This document shows, piece by piece, positions 44,555 to 57,059 of a DNA stretch of 64,000 bases. Numbering within the stretch: position 1 is the stretch's first letter; every line of letters begins with the position of its first letter. A program made the position numbers and the translations under genes. This stretch comes from Hemerocallis citrina. Taxonomy: Eukaryota; Streptophyta; Magnoliopsida; Asparagales; Asphodelaceae. The stretch covers positions 98,701,085 through 98,765,084 of the forward strand of contig CM030366.1 in the NCBI GenBank assembly GCA_017893485.1, in the 5' to 3' direction. Below the pieces are notes generated by a model. The model did no database searches. It worked only from the letters and a program-made list of their open reading frames with translations, and was not told the origin of the DNA.

Positions 44555-46101
44555 ATGGAGGACCACTTTGACCCAGCTGGAGGTGATGACTGGCACATAG
44601 TCGAGGAGGAATACTACCCCAGGCAAGCTGTTTCAGACAAAGAAGATCCTGAAGAATTTGGGGAGGAATGTCCTGAGTCCCGAGAGATCACTCCACCCCC
44701 GGATTCATCTGATGATTCCTCCGACGAGGAAGAACCAGTTCCGAGTAGTCTCATTGTGTCTCTTCAGAGGTAGGTAGAGACTCGGAGGAAGAGAGCTGAG
44801 CTGCTGCAGGCACAGTGTGCGAATTGCAACTCTTAGTCATCGTATTTGGGATCTCGAGAAGAGGAAAAATATGTACGATGTACTGAAGGAAGAAGTGGCG
44901 GAACTATGGGAAGAACTTCGAGAAGCCATGAAGAACCGTAGGAACTAGAATGTTGTATCTTCTTACTGCTTTCATTTGATGTCAGAAATGTTTTAAATTC
45001 GAATGTATAAAGTTTGGAATTTAATGAAATGAAGAGTTGATTTAAATTCATGTTTTCTACTTCGAATTTAATGGATCTTTTGCATAAGAATATGGCCGGA
45101 AGAAGAGTTATAAGCGGAGAAGGTCTGAACTTGGAAATGGAGTTAGTGAGGGTCTATCAGACACTAAATGCCATTGCCATGAATCAGAACCAGGGGAGGA
45201 TGCCTGTGAATCCAGTTCCTGAGGCAATCAAGCTCATGGAATCATTCAAGCGGATAAAACCACCAGTGTTTGAGAGGAAGTCAGACCCTGATGTGGTTGA
45301 CAATTGGATCAGATAGGTAGAGACTATCTTCGAAGTCTTGGAGACTCCGAAGGGAAGCAAGGTGAAGTTGGCTGCACTGCTGTTCGAGAAGGATGTGGCT
45401 GTGTGGGGCAGTCGATGAAGCGGACGATGGGAGATATTTTTCTTGGCTGGAAAGAATTCTTGGAGGAGTTCCGCAGTCATTATTTTTCATCAGACGTCCA
45501 GGAGAGGAAGGACATGGAATTTCTGGCGCTGCAGTAGGGAGGCATGTCAGTCAGAGAGTATGAGACAAGGTTCACTCAACTCTCGAGGTATGCACCCGAA
45601 CTGGTGATGGATGAGGCAAAGAAGGCCCGAAAATTCAAGCATGGTTTGAGGCCAAGTCTGAGATCCAGGATGATACCCTTCGATATCAAGAGGTTTGACA
45701 AGATGGTCAAGCGCTCCACAGCCACTGAGGCAGATATGGAGCAGTTCCATGCTGTTCAGAATCGGAGGAATAACTGGAATGTTGGGAAGAGGCCCGCAGT
45801 TTCTGGCAATTTCAGGGGACATCCGTCAGCTCAGAGGTTCAAACCGATAGGAGCGAATGCTGTCAACATAGCTGGGAGACCCAGAAATAATTGGGTGAGA
45901 CCTCTGGTGGTGACTTGTTTCAGCTGTGGTGAGATGGTACATTACAAATCTCAATGCCACAAGCCGCAGAATGTCACCCATGGTGGACCAACGCATCAAG
46001 TTGGGAAGAAGTCGTACCAGCAGGGGCGAGTATTTGCCTTGACTGAAGCTGACGCTGATGAAGTGGATCACGCCATCACTGGTATGATGGAGGATGTTTA
46101 G
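44555..46101 (+). pseudogene. Tekay-type gag, decayed
   Basis: It starts MEDHFDPAGGDDW with a very acidic N-terminal segment (DSSDDSSDEEE). A gag core follows from about 45050 (FKRIKPPVFERKSDPDVVDNW, WKEFLEEFRSHYF, MSVREYETRFTQLSRYAP). A CCHC finger CFSCGEMVHYKSQC lies near 45920-45960. In-frame TAG codons stand at 44771, 45314 and 45535, each where CAG is expected, and a 2-nt deletion lies near 45400. It cannot give full Gag. The acidic N-terminal part is an addition to the usual core. Confidence 0.85.
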
Positions 46102-46129
46102 AAGTGTTTTTCTGTTGTTCTATTTTTTC

Positions 46130-49100
46130 TGCTTTATTTAGTGAACTGTTATGTAACGAGTGTGTGTTATGTAACAGCAGAACTTTATTTGAATGGAAAG
46201 AAAACTGTTGTTTTGTTCGATACTGGGTCCTCTCACACTTTTGTATTACCTAAGTTTGCTAAAGTTTTGGGAGTTGAACAAAGGTCTTTCCAAGCAAGGT
46301 CTTAGCAGTAGCTACTCCGTCAAGGGAGATTTTAACCACTGATCGGTACTATGCGAACTGCGAGATCATGATTGGAGATAGAATTTTCGGGATTGATCTG
46401 ATCGAGCTGAATGTCTTGGGAGTCGATGTTATCATTGGCATTGATTGGATGTCGGTGTACAGTGCAAGCATCGAGTGCAAGACCAAGGAAGTAACAGTGA
46501 AGGCTCCAGGTGGTCCTGAAGTCACTTTCCAAGGTAAGAAGAGATAATCTGGGCTGGTGGTAGCTATCAGTAAGAAGGAGGTTCCTGTAGAGGTGCAGCA
46601 AATTCCAGTGGTTCGGAATTACCCGACTGTATTCTTGGAAGATTTGTCTGGGTTACCCCCACATCGTGATGTAGAGTTCAACATCACTATTCAGTCAGGG
46701 AGTGCACCCATTTCCAAGGCACCGTATAGGATGGCGCTTGTGGAGCAAGATGAGATCAAACGGCATATTGAGGAACTGTTGGAGAAATGCCTTATTCAAC
46801 CAAGTGCGTCACCTTAGGGAGCACCAGTGCTGTTGGTAAAGAAGAAGGATGGTTCGATGAGGATGTGCATCGATTACCGAGAGCTGAATAAGGTCACTGT
46901 TCATAATAAGTATCCTATTCCCCGAATTTACAACCTGTTCGACCATCTACAAGGAGCAGCTATTTTCTCCAAAATAGATCTTCAATTAGGATACCATCAG
47001 GTTCGAGTGAAGACTGAAGATGTGCATAAGACTGCATTTAGAACTCGACACGGGCATTACGAATTCTTAGTTATGCCGTTTGGAGTGATGAATGCACCTG
47101 CAATCTTCATGGACATAATAAACAGAGTTCTGATGCCGTTTATTGATTCTTTAGTCGTGGTGTTTATCGATGATATCCTTGTGTTCTCCAAGTCGGAGGA
47201 GGAGCACGCTGAGCATCTGGCTGCAGTTTTGAAGAAGCTCTAGGAGCAAGAGTTGTATGCCAAGTTGTCCAAGTGCGATTTCTGTAACTCTGAGGTGGCA
47301 TTCCTGGGTCACATCCTTTCTAAGGAGAGAGTGGCAACTGATCCAAAGAAGATAGAGGTGGTGAATGATTGGGCTAGGCCTACTACAGTGAAGGAAATCA
47401 GGAGCTTCCTTGGGCTAACTGGATACTATAGGATGTTCATTCAGGACTATGCTCAGATATCCGTGCCGCTCACTGGTCTGACCAAGAAGAATGTGAACTT
47501 CAAGTGGACTGAGCAATGCGAGGTAAGCTTTCAAGAGTTGAAAGAAACGCTTACTACTGCTCCCATTTTAGCTTTGCCTAGAGCAGGTATTGAGTATGAT
47601 GTCTACAGTGATGCTTCACATTGTGGGCTCGGTTGTGTCTTAATGCAAGAAGGGAAAGTGATCGCTATGGGTCTAGACAACTACGACCACATGAGAAGAA
47701 TTATTCGACTCATGATCTAGAGTTGGCTACGATTATCTTTGCCTTAAAGCAATGGAGACACTACGTGTATGGTGAGAAATTGAACATGTAAACGGACCAT
47801 AAAAGCTTGAAGTACATCTATCAGTAGAATGACCTAAATCTGAGGCAACGGAGATGGCTGGAAGTACTTAAGAAAATTCGTCCTACGATTAAGTACCATC
47901 ATGGAAAGGCTAATATCGTTGCTGATGCACTTAGCCGTAAAAGTAGTCTGGCTAGTTTTATTACAACTCAGAGGCCACTTGTAGAGGAGTTGGATCGGGC
48001 TGGTATTGAAGTCGTTTTGCAAGGCTTGGGATCATCTTTAGCTCAGTTGATGCTCCAACCAGCGCTGAATGAATGGATTATCGCAAGTCAGAAGGAAGAT
48101 GCAGAGATTCAAAAGATGAAGGAGCAGGTTGGTGCTGGTAGGTTGCCCGAGTTTCAAATCAGGGATGAAGTGCTGTGGTTTAGAGAGAGGCTGTGTGTTC
48201 CGGATCAGTCGGACTTGAAGGAGAGTATTTTTTAGGAGGCGCATGCTACTCTTTTGTCTGTGCATCCTGGGAGTACTAAGATGTACAAGAACATTAAGCA
48301 GCATTTCTGGTGGTCAGGTTTGAAGAGGGATGTGGCTAAATTTGTGGCTAGGTGTGAGATCTGTCAGCAGGTCAAAGCCGAGAATCAGAAATCCGGAGGA
48401 CTATTGCAATCGTTACCTATTCCGGAATGGAAGTGGGATAACGTTAGTATGGATTTCATCATGGGTTTGCTCAAGAGTTCAAAGGGCAATGATGCGATTT
48501 GGGTCATAGTCGATCGACTAACCAAGTCTACTCACTTCTTGGCGATGAAACTCACTTCATCGATGGACAAATTGGCCGAGTTGTATGTTGGAGAGATCGT
48601 CAGGCTTCATGGTGTTCCGTTAACCATTGTGTCTGATTGAGATGCGCGATTTACTTTGCATTTCTAGAGGAGTCTTCAGATAGCTCTGGGTACCAAGACG
48701 GATTTCAGCACTGCCTTTCATCCTCAGACCGATGGGCAGACCGATGAGAGTCAACCGTATTCTTGAGAATATGCTTTGGTGTTGTGTTCGAGCCTTTGGA
48801 GGAAGTTGGGAAAGGCATTTAGCTCTGGTGGAGTTTGCCTAAAACAATAGTTTTCAGACTAGTATTGGATGACGCCGTACGAAGCGCTGTGTGGCAGGAA
48901 GTGCAGAACACCTGTTTGTTGGTTTGAGTTGGGGAGCTGTAGATATTTGGTGCTGAGATCGTGCAGCAGACCTCTAAAAAGATTGATCTGATCAGGAAGA
49001 GGTTGGTGGATGCACAGAGTAGGCAGAAGAGCTATGTAGACAACCGAGGAGGGACCTTGAGTTTGAGGTTGGTGACTTTGTCTTTCTGAAGATTTCACCT

Positions 49101-49487
49101 AGCAAGGGTGTGATTCGCTTCGGCAGAGGTAGGAAGTTAGCCCCAAGGTTCATAGGCCCGTACAAGATATTGAAGCCGATTGGGAAAACTGCTTACCAGT
49201 TAGAGTTAGCGGAAGAGTTGTCTCAGGTGCACAATGTCTTCCATGTGTCTATACTGAGAGGGTACATTCCAGATCCGAGTCACCATTTTCCTGAAGTTCC
49301 GGAGGATTTGCAGTTGGATCTGTGTTACATTGAGCTTTCGGTTGAGATTGTCGATCGTCGGGAGAAAGTCTTGAGGAACAAGACGATACTGATGGTCAAA
49401 GTAGTCTGGAGAAACCAGTTGGTTGAAGAGGCTACTTGGGAATCTGAGGAGAGGATGATGAAAGATCATCTTAAGCTCTTTGTTTGA
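46130..49487 (+). pseudogene. Tekay-type pol (protease, RT, RNase H, integrase, chromodomain), decayed
   Basis: Protease LFDTGSSHTFV (Asp codon 46219). RT from about 46600: [35 protein letters not shown] (about 47165). RNase [16 protein letters not shown] (about 47600). Integrase zinc finger HPGSTKMY..CEICQQ (about 48260-48370), MDFIMGL and HGVPLTIVSD. The C-terminal frame 49110-49487 has the GPYKILKPIG tether and a chromodomain-like end (RREKVLRNKTI, VKVVWRNQLVEEATWE). Breaks: TAG at 46815, 47241, 47825, 48233 and 48665; TGA at 48638; TAA near 47788; frameshifts near 47670 and 48746. Most stops are C-to-T or G-to-A changes in CAG, TGG or CGA codons. Confidence 0.88.
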
Positions 49488-49596
49488 TTTGTATCTTCTT
49501 TTCTTTTCCTTTCTTTTCTTATCTCTTTGTTGTATTTATGTTTTCTCACTCTTTAAGTGTAGTTCCGGGGACGGAATTATTCTGAGGAGAGAGTGT

Positions 49597-52500
49597 TGTA
49601 ACATGCTGATTCTTTATTTATAATTAAATGAAGGGTTTGTTGATTTTTACGTGTTTTTGCACGTATAAATTCAAGTGTATTTTTCCTTAGAAAAATATTT
49701 ATTTTTTTGTATGAACAAATATTTTAATCTTTCTCTTTTGTATTTTAAAAGCCTAATTAAATTCTAAAGCATAATTTTTTATTCTTAAGCCCACCCTAAT
49801 TATTTAATTATTTTAATTAGCCCATGGAGTTCTAAGCCCACAAATTTGAAAGCCCACTAGTTTAATTCTCTTTTAATTAGCATGACTTGTAGTGTAGACC
49901 AATTTAATAGACAATAAATAAATTCACATGAACAAACAAATAATTAGCGGTACTAGACTGGCACGTGCATTGTACACTTTTGACCTAGGCCGGTTTGTAC
50001 TAGGTGAGTGGGAGAGTGGGTACGGTTGATTTGGGAGTGGGCCGCACTCATGTGCGTGAGGGAGAAGAGTGAGGGGATCATGTGGGGAGGGGGAGGGGGG
50101 AGGGGGGGTAGTTACATTAACTAATTTAGTTTTTATATAAATATACCCTACGTCTACATCCCTTCACACCCCATCACTTTAATCACTTCACTGTTAAAAT
50201 CAATTAAGAGAGAGAGAGAGAGGAAGCCTAATCAATGGCCGAAAGCAATTAGGAGAAGGAGGAGGCACTGTGCATTGCGTCGGGGGTTCGAAGTTCATTC
50301 TTGGTGTGATTATCTTGGAGTTCGGTGTCCCCGTTGAAGGCGGGATTAATTTTATGCTTGTAATAGGTGGGTGATTTTCTCGAACTTCTAATTAGACATC
50401 ATGCTAGGGTATGGTTGATAAAAATTGAGAAGAAACTTTAGTTAATTCAGCCATGTATTGTGAGAATGAGACAAATTGCTATTGGTAGGAATGTATGTTA
50501 AGAGAATGTTAGTCAAATGCAAATTGTGATTGTTAGTTTAGAAATTACCATGCTACCATGCTTTATTTGCTTGTTATGTGCTAAACTAAGAAGATATGAT
50601 TGTATGTTTAGATAATTGAAATGAAAACTATGGAAAATGTGAATTGAACTATTTAATTGTGTAATGGCATGAAAAAGGAAAATTGTCGCTAAAATAATTG
50701 CCTAATGGTAATAAAAATGATGTAAGTGATCTAGGAAGATTTTTAAGTGCAAATTTGTAGAGAGAATATGCTTGTTTCCCTAAAATTCGAAATTGAAGAG
50801 AAAAATGCAAGTAGAGAGTAAAATTATGCTTTTTGTATCAAAAATCAAGTTTTATATTACTGAAATACTGTAATTGTGTAGAAAATAAAATATGGAGTAT
50901 TTTGGATTAAATTGGAGAAGAAGAGCACCTAAAAATACTGACTTTTATAAACATTCGAAATAACAGAGATTCGGACTATAACCCCTAGATACCCCAACCT
51001 ATATCAGGTTAGGCACTTGGACCATTTGGTTAAAGAGTGCATTTGGGGCGCTTTACTATAGCTTGCGGGTGGTCTTGGTCTCGGGTTCGAAACTAGGCAT
51101 TGCCCTTTTGTTTTCATTTTTTTGGAAAAAAATCCGAAAACCGAGAACTATATCATATGGAATTAAAACCCTCTTCATAACGCACTTGCGATCTAGCCTT
51201 TCTGGTTAGCGCCAGCGCCACAGTGTGCTGCACTGTAGCACGTGGGTGGTTGTTGGTTGCGGGTTCGAATCCGGAATTTGGCACTTTAATAAAAAAATTG
51301 GTTTTTGACTTTTAAAAAAAATTGATTTCGGACTCTTAAAATCTGAAAAAATATTATAATTCTTCTAAAAAAGTATGGTCCTCATGAAAAATATCTATAC
51401 AATATTTGACTTAAATACAAGTGGTTTAGAAGTAAAAATTGAGTAGAATTCCTTTAAATTGACATTTGTATAAGTATAAAAAGTGATTTATTCCATGAGA
51501 AAATTATACTAATTTGTAAAAGAGGATCTTGTATGAAAAAAAATTAAAGTGTGTTGTTTATGGACTTTTATTCACTAGTTTGGGTATTACATGCATTCGA
51601 AAGATAAATGAAAAATACAAATTGTGATTTTGAAATCAAGTAAAGGAAAGAAACAATAGCATGAGAATTTAATGGATTTTTTTTATTGAAATTAATTTTG
51701 AATGTGAAATGCATAAATTGAAATCGAACTTTATATATGAGATTGATTCATAGAAAAGAGAATGGAAATCATGTCAAATTGTGAAAAAAAAAAAAGAACT
51801 TATGAGTATGCAGACTCAATTTTTGTGATTATGAAGTAAAATTGAGAACTAGAGTGTAGCTAAGCCTCATACCGGCATTGAAAAGAAATAGTTGAAATGA
51901 GACTTGAAATGAAAAGACCAAGACTTGGGGGTCATGTTATATAAATGGCTAAGACTGGTATAGTGGAAGGACTAACTCTAGAAGATTGATTTTATTCATG
52001 ATTCAAATAATTAAGGACTAGAAACATAGTGAAAATGTGACGAAAGTAAGAGAAAAACACGATTATGAGGGCCTCGGAGCTACAACGTGAGAATATTCAC
52101 AGGTTATCTACACGATGCATCGTGTTATGACGTGGACATGTCTCCAGGAGTCCGTACCGCAGGCGACGCTTGTGGGGTGTGTGGTGACTACGGGTGGTGT
52201 CCTGTCCCATGACGGAGGCTCAATTGTCCATAGGTTCTACATGATGCGTCGTGTCATGAGGTGGGATTTCCCTCCAGGCTGTTTGGACATGAGCACGTAA
52301 CTCATTGAACATCTAGCTACTTATCGTAGTTACTGTAGTAGTTTAAGTCATGACGAGGGATTGAACCCTATAAGATGATGAACGATTAAGGGCTTTCCCT
52401 CGGTCCTATGTAGTATGGGATGCATAGAATCCGAACAAGTGTGCATTAGTGTCATGTAACATAAATAATTGCATTAAGAACTACGTGCACATTCACACAC

Positions 52501-52855
52501 GATATCAATAGGATACTCCCCATAGTTCTGTTTGTGACAAGTTTGTGCTTTCCATGCAAGGAAAAATTGATGTATTATATCCTAGCGTCCGTTGAATAAA
52601 CTGACGTGCCCACAATGTCTATGCAGGATAAAGTGATTAATAAGGCTAAAGTATGCATGCTGCTTAAAGAATGATTCAAGTGTTGTACATTTCTATTCAT
52701 GTAATTGTTGTAAATTGCTTCCACTGTAAATATGTAATGTAAATGTAACTCTGATGTAACAAAAAATTTTAATTTCTTGTAAAATTGTACGAAGAGAAGT
52801 GTAAAGATCCTGTGGAACTTCGAATTCAGTCTGTTTTGGAATTTGGGATGTTACA
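49597..52855 (+). repeat. 3' LTR of the Tekay-type element (3259 bp)
   Basis: TGTAACATGC..GGATGTTACA, collinear with the 5' LTR. The G tract is shorter and interrupted (50083-50110). The tRNA-like modules, palindromes and conserved 3' module are present with substitutions. The purine tract GAGGAGAGAG precedes it. Confidence 0.92.
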
Positions 52856-53516
52856 TTGGCAGTGGACTTCGACAGCGGCGGGATATCATTGCAAATTTGA
52901 GGACGAGGATGGAGAAACGAGATGGAGGATGGGGGCGGTGAGGCACTGAGCAACGGGGGTGACGACGGGTTGATGAGGAGCTGTTGGGTTTCGAAAATCA
53001 TAGATGACGAAGAAGGTGAACAAGGGGGATTACGTGGCTGAGTAAAGGGGTAGTACAAAATAATCAAATAATCAACTAGTAATAATATAATAGTATGTTC
53101 AAAAATTTATGGATTCCATTATATAAATAACTAAATAAATACAAAAAAATAATAATAAAATAATACGTTCGTAAGATGAAATATGATTTCGGTTTGAAAA
53201 TCAATAATCATTTGAAAAGAATTAGCCACAATATAATGATTGATTAGAAATACTTTAATAGAGATCGAAAACGAATTAATATAATGCATTTAAGAACCGG
53301 AAAGATTTTGTAAAGAATCGAAATACATGAATATACAGAAAATATGTAACATCGGAAAATACAATCGAAAATGGCTCTGGCTCAAACAGAAATTAATCGA
53401 ATGCTCAAATGAATGCAATTGGGTTCAAAAGAATAGTTAGACACAAAGGAAATCGAAATACAAGAGTATGAAGAAAAGAGAAATGAAAGTCTGTATAATC
53501 AGGAACGGGGGTTACA
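52856..53516 (-). mobile_element. Outer part of the chromovirus-type LTR that hosts the Tekay element
   Basis: The plus strand ends GGAACGGGGGTTACA, so on the minus strand the LTR starts TGTAACCCCCGTTCC. Immediately to the right, the minus strand reads GAATTTCGATGACGAAATTC then CTTTTTGTAAGG, the usual chromovirus end of the internal region. This is therefore the 5' edge of a 3' LTR. Confidence 0.7.
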
Positions 53517-54531
53517 ATCCTACCCACCTTACAAAAAGAATTTCGTCATCGAAATTCAATTCAGGCGGAACGTAGGACAAAGCAAAAAAAAACTTGTGGG
53601 TAACAAAATAGAGAATTTGAGGAAGAGAAACGGATAGTTGGTAACACCAATAGGAATAAGGAACAAGTGGATGAGAATGATATCAAATAATAAATTGATG
53701 CATTATGGCGAATGGAATGTAAGAAAAAAAGTAAACGATATCAAGAAAGGAAATAACATAAGACTGGTGAGATAATGAAGCAAGAATATGTAGGAGTAGG
53801 TAGAACTTGAATAGAAGAGAGAATGGACAGGGAAGAATTGAATGGGTCAACGGATGAGGATGAATGCAAGAAATGAAAGAAATCAAACAATGCAAAGAAA
53901 AAGAAGTGATATGAGAATCCTGGGACCTGTGGGTTATGGGTCCACACGCTTTCACTGTGCCACTCTGATCGGGAAGACTATCAATAACATCCACTAGCTC
54001 CAGCAATCTGCCTCGTGGCTCACCATATCCTTAACATGTCCAAACGACATCTCTCTAGCATGGAGTTCGAACACCTGACCAATTCAGATTCCGAATGCTT
54101 CCTGAGATCTGGGACTCTGCATGCACATCTTGGAGAAAACGACAACACTTCTTCTCCTGGTGATGATCCAAGCCACTGACATGTCATAGCAGATCAAGCG
54201 ATACCGATCGACTAACCAAGCAGAAATAAAAAGAATGGATGACACCATAATCAAAGGAATATGGGAACGAAAATAATGAAATTATACCCAATAAGGAATC
54301 AACGAATGTGGGAGACTGTAAAAGATGGAAGGAAACAAGGAGTCAAAGAATTGAATGTGAAGGGATCTAAATGGATGGAATAAGACCAGTATCCAGATCA
54401 AGTTGATTATCAGTTATTCATGTGATTTGCATGGCCTACTTATTGTTGAGTTAAACCTGGCTAAGCCAAGTCTGAATAACATATTAGTTAAACTAATACA
54501 TTAGCCAAAACCAAACCTAGCTCTGATACCA
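53517..54531 (-). mobile_element. Short internal remnant of a chromovirus with tRNA-iMet PBS
   Basis: Bounded on the left by the chromovirus 3' internal end (53517-53560) and on the right by the PBS (plus strand AGCTCTGATACCA at 54519-54531). About 1 kb lies between, with no recognisable gag or pol. It is either a heavily deleted or a non-autonomous element. The bases right of the PBS (CTAAAAACC) match the spacer seen at 62800-62808. Confidence 0.6.
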
Positions 54532-54544
54532 CTAAAAACCAAAC

Positions 54545-55136
54545 CTATTCGTCGATGTTCACCATCAAGAAATGCACTTGACTCCGAAATCTGATCGTCA
54601 GGAACAGATGATATCGCTCCCATGGACCTGCAAACAATTTCGAAACACCGAGGTGGCCCCGACACAGTTCCTCTGATGCCCAAGTCAGAAACTTTAAGAT
54701 ATGGTGAGTTTTGAGTGCGAGATTTGCAATTACCTGGTTTTTTGAGGAGGTACCGTCTCGAGGTATATGTAGTCGCTGAGGGGAGCTAGTTTTAAGATAT
54801 TCATCTATCTCTACTTTCCGGTGCTTAGATAAAGACAGTTATCTCCTTCATATTAAGATATAGAGTTTTCAATTCTCTCTTGTGCATCGGGAGATAGAAT
54901 CGGTTACCCTTAGAAATAAGGGGTTTAAACTCCGTTGGATGAATCTGGACTCCTTTGCGTTAGGGCTATTGGAGCAGCTCCTATTTCAGGCTAGATCAGG
55001 TTAATGGGCCTGAAAATAGCCCATTCCTTCTCACCAGACTTCTTTCTAGTGAAAATTAAAGTTTTACCGCTGTGAGCTTTAAGATTCATGCCTGATTTGA
55101 ACGGTCTCGATTTTTTTCTACTTTTTACACATATCA
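54545..55136 (-). mobile_element. Tat-like LTR remnant, copy 2
   Basis: It aligns with the split copy at 10765-14216. The minus strand starts TGATATGTG, like the Tat LTR at 9781-10279. It is unbroken here, about 590 bp. It abuts a Met-type PBS that belongs to another element, so the junction is a nested insertion or recombination. Confidence 0.6.
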
Positions 55137-56045
55137 CAAGCCCCCACTCCTGAAGACTGCGTTTCACAGCCTTAAAGGAGTAGTTCGCCTATTTTTAATG
55201 ATGTATAGAACGTATCTGAGTCTTCGAGGACATTTGAATCTTGCTCATGGTGTAACGAAAATGTTCCAACTTTGTAAAGCATCCAGAATTATTCTAAAAA
55301 AAATCTGATTTTTTGGTGACTGTTTTGGGAATCTTCTGGATTTTCCTCAAATTTTAATCATTTTTCAGATTTTTAATTAACTATTCTGAATTTTAAAATA
55401 ATATTCCAAATTTTAATTATATTTTAGAACTTATAAAATAATTTTCCAGATTATTAAACTAATTTTCAGTTTTTTAAATTTTTTTCTGACATTTTATAAT
55501 TAGTAAAAAGAATTTAAATAATAAATAATACCTGAATTAATCTGGATCGTCGATCGAGGTGAGAACGGATTTTGAGGAAATCATGCGGCCTATAGAGTGT
55601 GAGGCAAGCGCTCTCCTCGGACGATAGATTGCGTCGAGGAGAGTGTGGTGTCACGGTGGGACCCACCTTGCCACGTCACCGTCCTTCCTCTCTCCTCTTT
55701 CTATCTCTTTCGTTGTACATGCATAGCAGTATCAAATATTGGCGCGTTGATTGGAGAGATCATGTCCCCCGATCATAGCAAGTGCACATTTCGAGGCGAT
55801 CGAACGGTGGAAGCGATGCAAAGGTGGCACTCTTCTTGGATGGCAAATCAAACTGACGAGCATGTGGGGCCTGCGTGGGGCCCTGTGTCTGAGAAATCCA
55901 GAAGCCATGGAACCCACTAGCACTTGAGTGGGGGACAAGCCCACATTGGCGAAGCATCGAGGCATGACATGTGGCAGAGAGAGAGGGAGTGTGGTTGTTG
56001 TAGGTGGTGTAACGCCTCGAGCCTAACTTGGCTCAACACTTTACA
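55137..56045. other. Retroelement-like non-coding region
   Basis: Nothing coding is recognised. 55290-55500 is a run of TTTTCAGATTTTTAA-like degenerate words. 55590-56045 is GC-richer and leads into the PBS at 56049, so it may be the LTR of the small element there; its ends could not be set. Confidence 0.4.
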
Positions 56046-56165
56046 AAATGGTATCAGAGCCGACTTTCTACACCGATAGCGAGTAACACATCGGTTAGAA
56101 AGGAAGATCATGGACTGAGCACGGGCCCAAACTTAGCGAGGAAGCTAAGTCATAAGAGGGGTGAA
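56046..56165 (+). mobile_element. Miniature PBS-to-PPT internal region (TRIM-like), 120 bp
   Basis: LTR-like end ACACTTTACA (56045), PBS TGGTATCAGAGCC (56049-56061), then only about 90 bp to a purine tract AAGAGGGGTGAA and a new LTR-like start TGTAATACCCCGGG at 56166. This is the layout of terminal-repeat retrotransposons in miniature. The two flanking sequences could not be shown to match, so a full TRIM is not proven. Confidence 0.5.
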
Positions 56166-57050
56166 TGTAATACCCCGGGTAGAGAGGGCTTGGATATGCA
56201 TAAGTCCAGGTTGTGTGCATACATGGCATGCACATGAGGAGTTTAATGAAATGCTTAGAACCGTATACGAAGATGATTTGCAAACACTAGGGGCGTGCGG
56301 AGCATAGCACACTAGTTAGGCCTCCAACTCAAACCCAAGATCAGCAGACCTGAGGCCTGCGTGACACATGGTGGAGAGAAGGTGTGCAACTGCTGCAGCA
56401 GTAGGGGCCCGCGTGACATGTGGAGGAGAGAGGATGTGCAGCTGCTACTGCAATGGGTCCCTAATGACAATTGGCAGAGACAGGAGAAAAGGATGCAGCT
56501 ACGCTTGTGGGGCCCATGCCGCGTGTCACTGCGATGGTGACGTATGGCAGGAGGTAGAGGGGCAGCACTGCAGTGCATGGGGACCGTGTTTGTGGCCAAT
56601 TAGCTGGCGACGTGTGGTTTCAGCACATGATTTTTCACACGCTACGCGCTTGCTTACTATGAGAACTAGTATTTATACGCGAGAACACTTATTTATACTC
56701 GAGAACACATATTTTTACGCATTTTACTGTATTTTAAGCATTTTGCACTGTGTTTTGTTCAGTTTATTGCCCCTTTAAATTCACCTCCTCTTGGCTCATT
56801 TTTCATACTTCACTATCCACCTCTTACCACCAAATCAACTCTTCTTCTCCAAAATTCGGTGCAAGCGGTACATTTTGTCAATTTCCAACGAACATGTATT
56901 ATCTATCATTTCGGATTTTGTCCTCCAAAGAAAATGGTCGGTCCCTCCACAATGGTAAAAGAAATTGACTAAACTAGGGACGATAAGGGTTGTTCTCTCT
57001 CCCAATTTCATCCTCACCTGTTCCACTCCTAGTTTGCCAGTACCCTGAAG
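56166..57050. other. LTR-like region with about 52-bp tandem repeats, no gene
   Basis: It starts TGTAATACCCCGGG. At 56356-56510 a unit of about 52 bp with GCGTGACA(C)ATG, GGAGAGA, GTGCA(A/G)CTGCTGC repeats about three times with decay. At 56650-56710 GAGAACAC..TATTTATAC repeats. Open frames here differ between copies and are not convincing. Confidence 0.45.
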
Positions 57051-57059
57051 AAGTAGCGG

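Larger units (their letters stand above)
41119..52855 (+). mobile_element. Tekay-type chromovirus, full length (11.7 kb), decayed coding region
   Basis: LTRs are at 41119-44395 and 49597-52855, the PBS TGGTATCAGAGCC at 44399-44411, and a purine tract GAGGAGAGAG at 49585-49594. Gene order is gag, protease, RT, RNase H, integrase, and a C-terminal chromodomain-like segment. That order and the 3.2-kb LTRs fit the Tekay/Del clade. LTRs differ at several percent of sites and in a G tract, so it is older than the Athila-type element. Target duplication is not clear (GTGGT against TTGGC). It is nested in the minus-strand LTR at 38474-53516. Confidence 0.9.
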
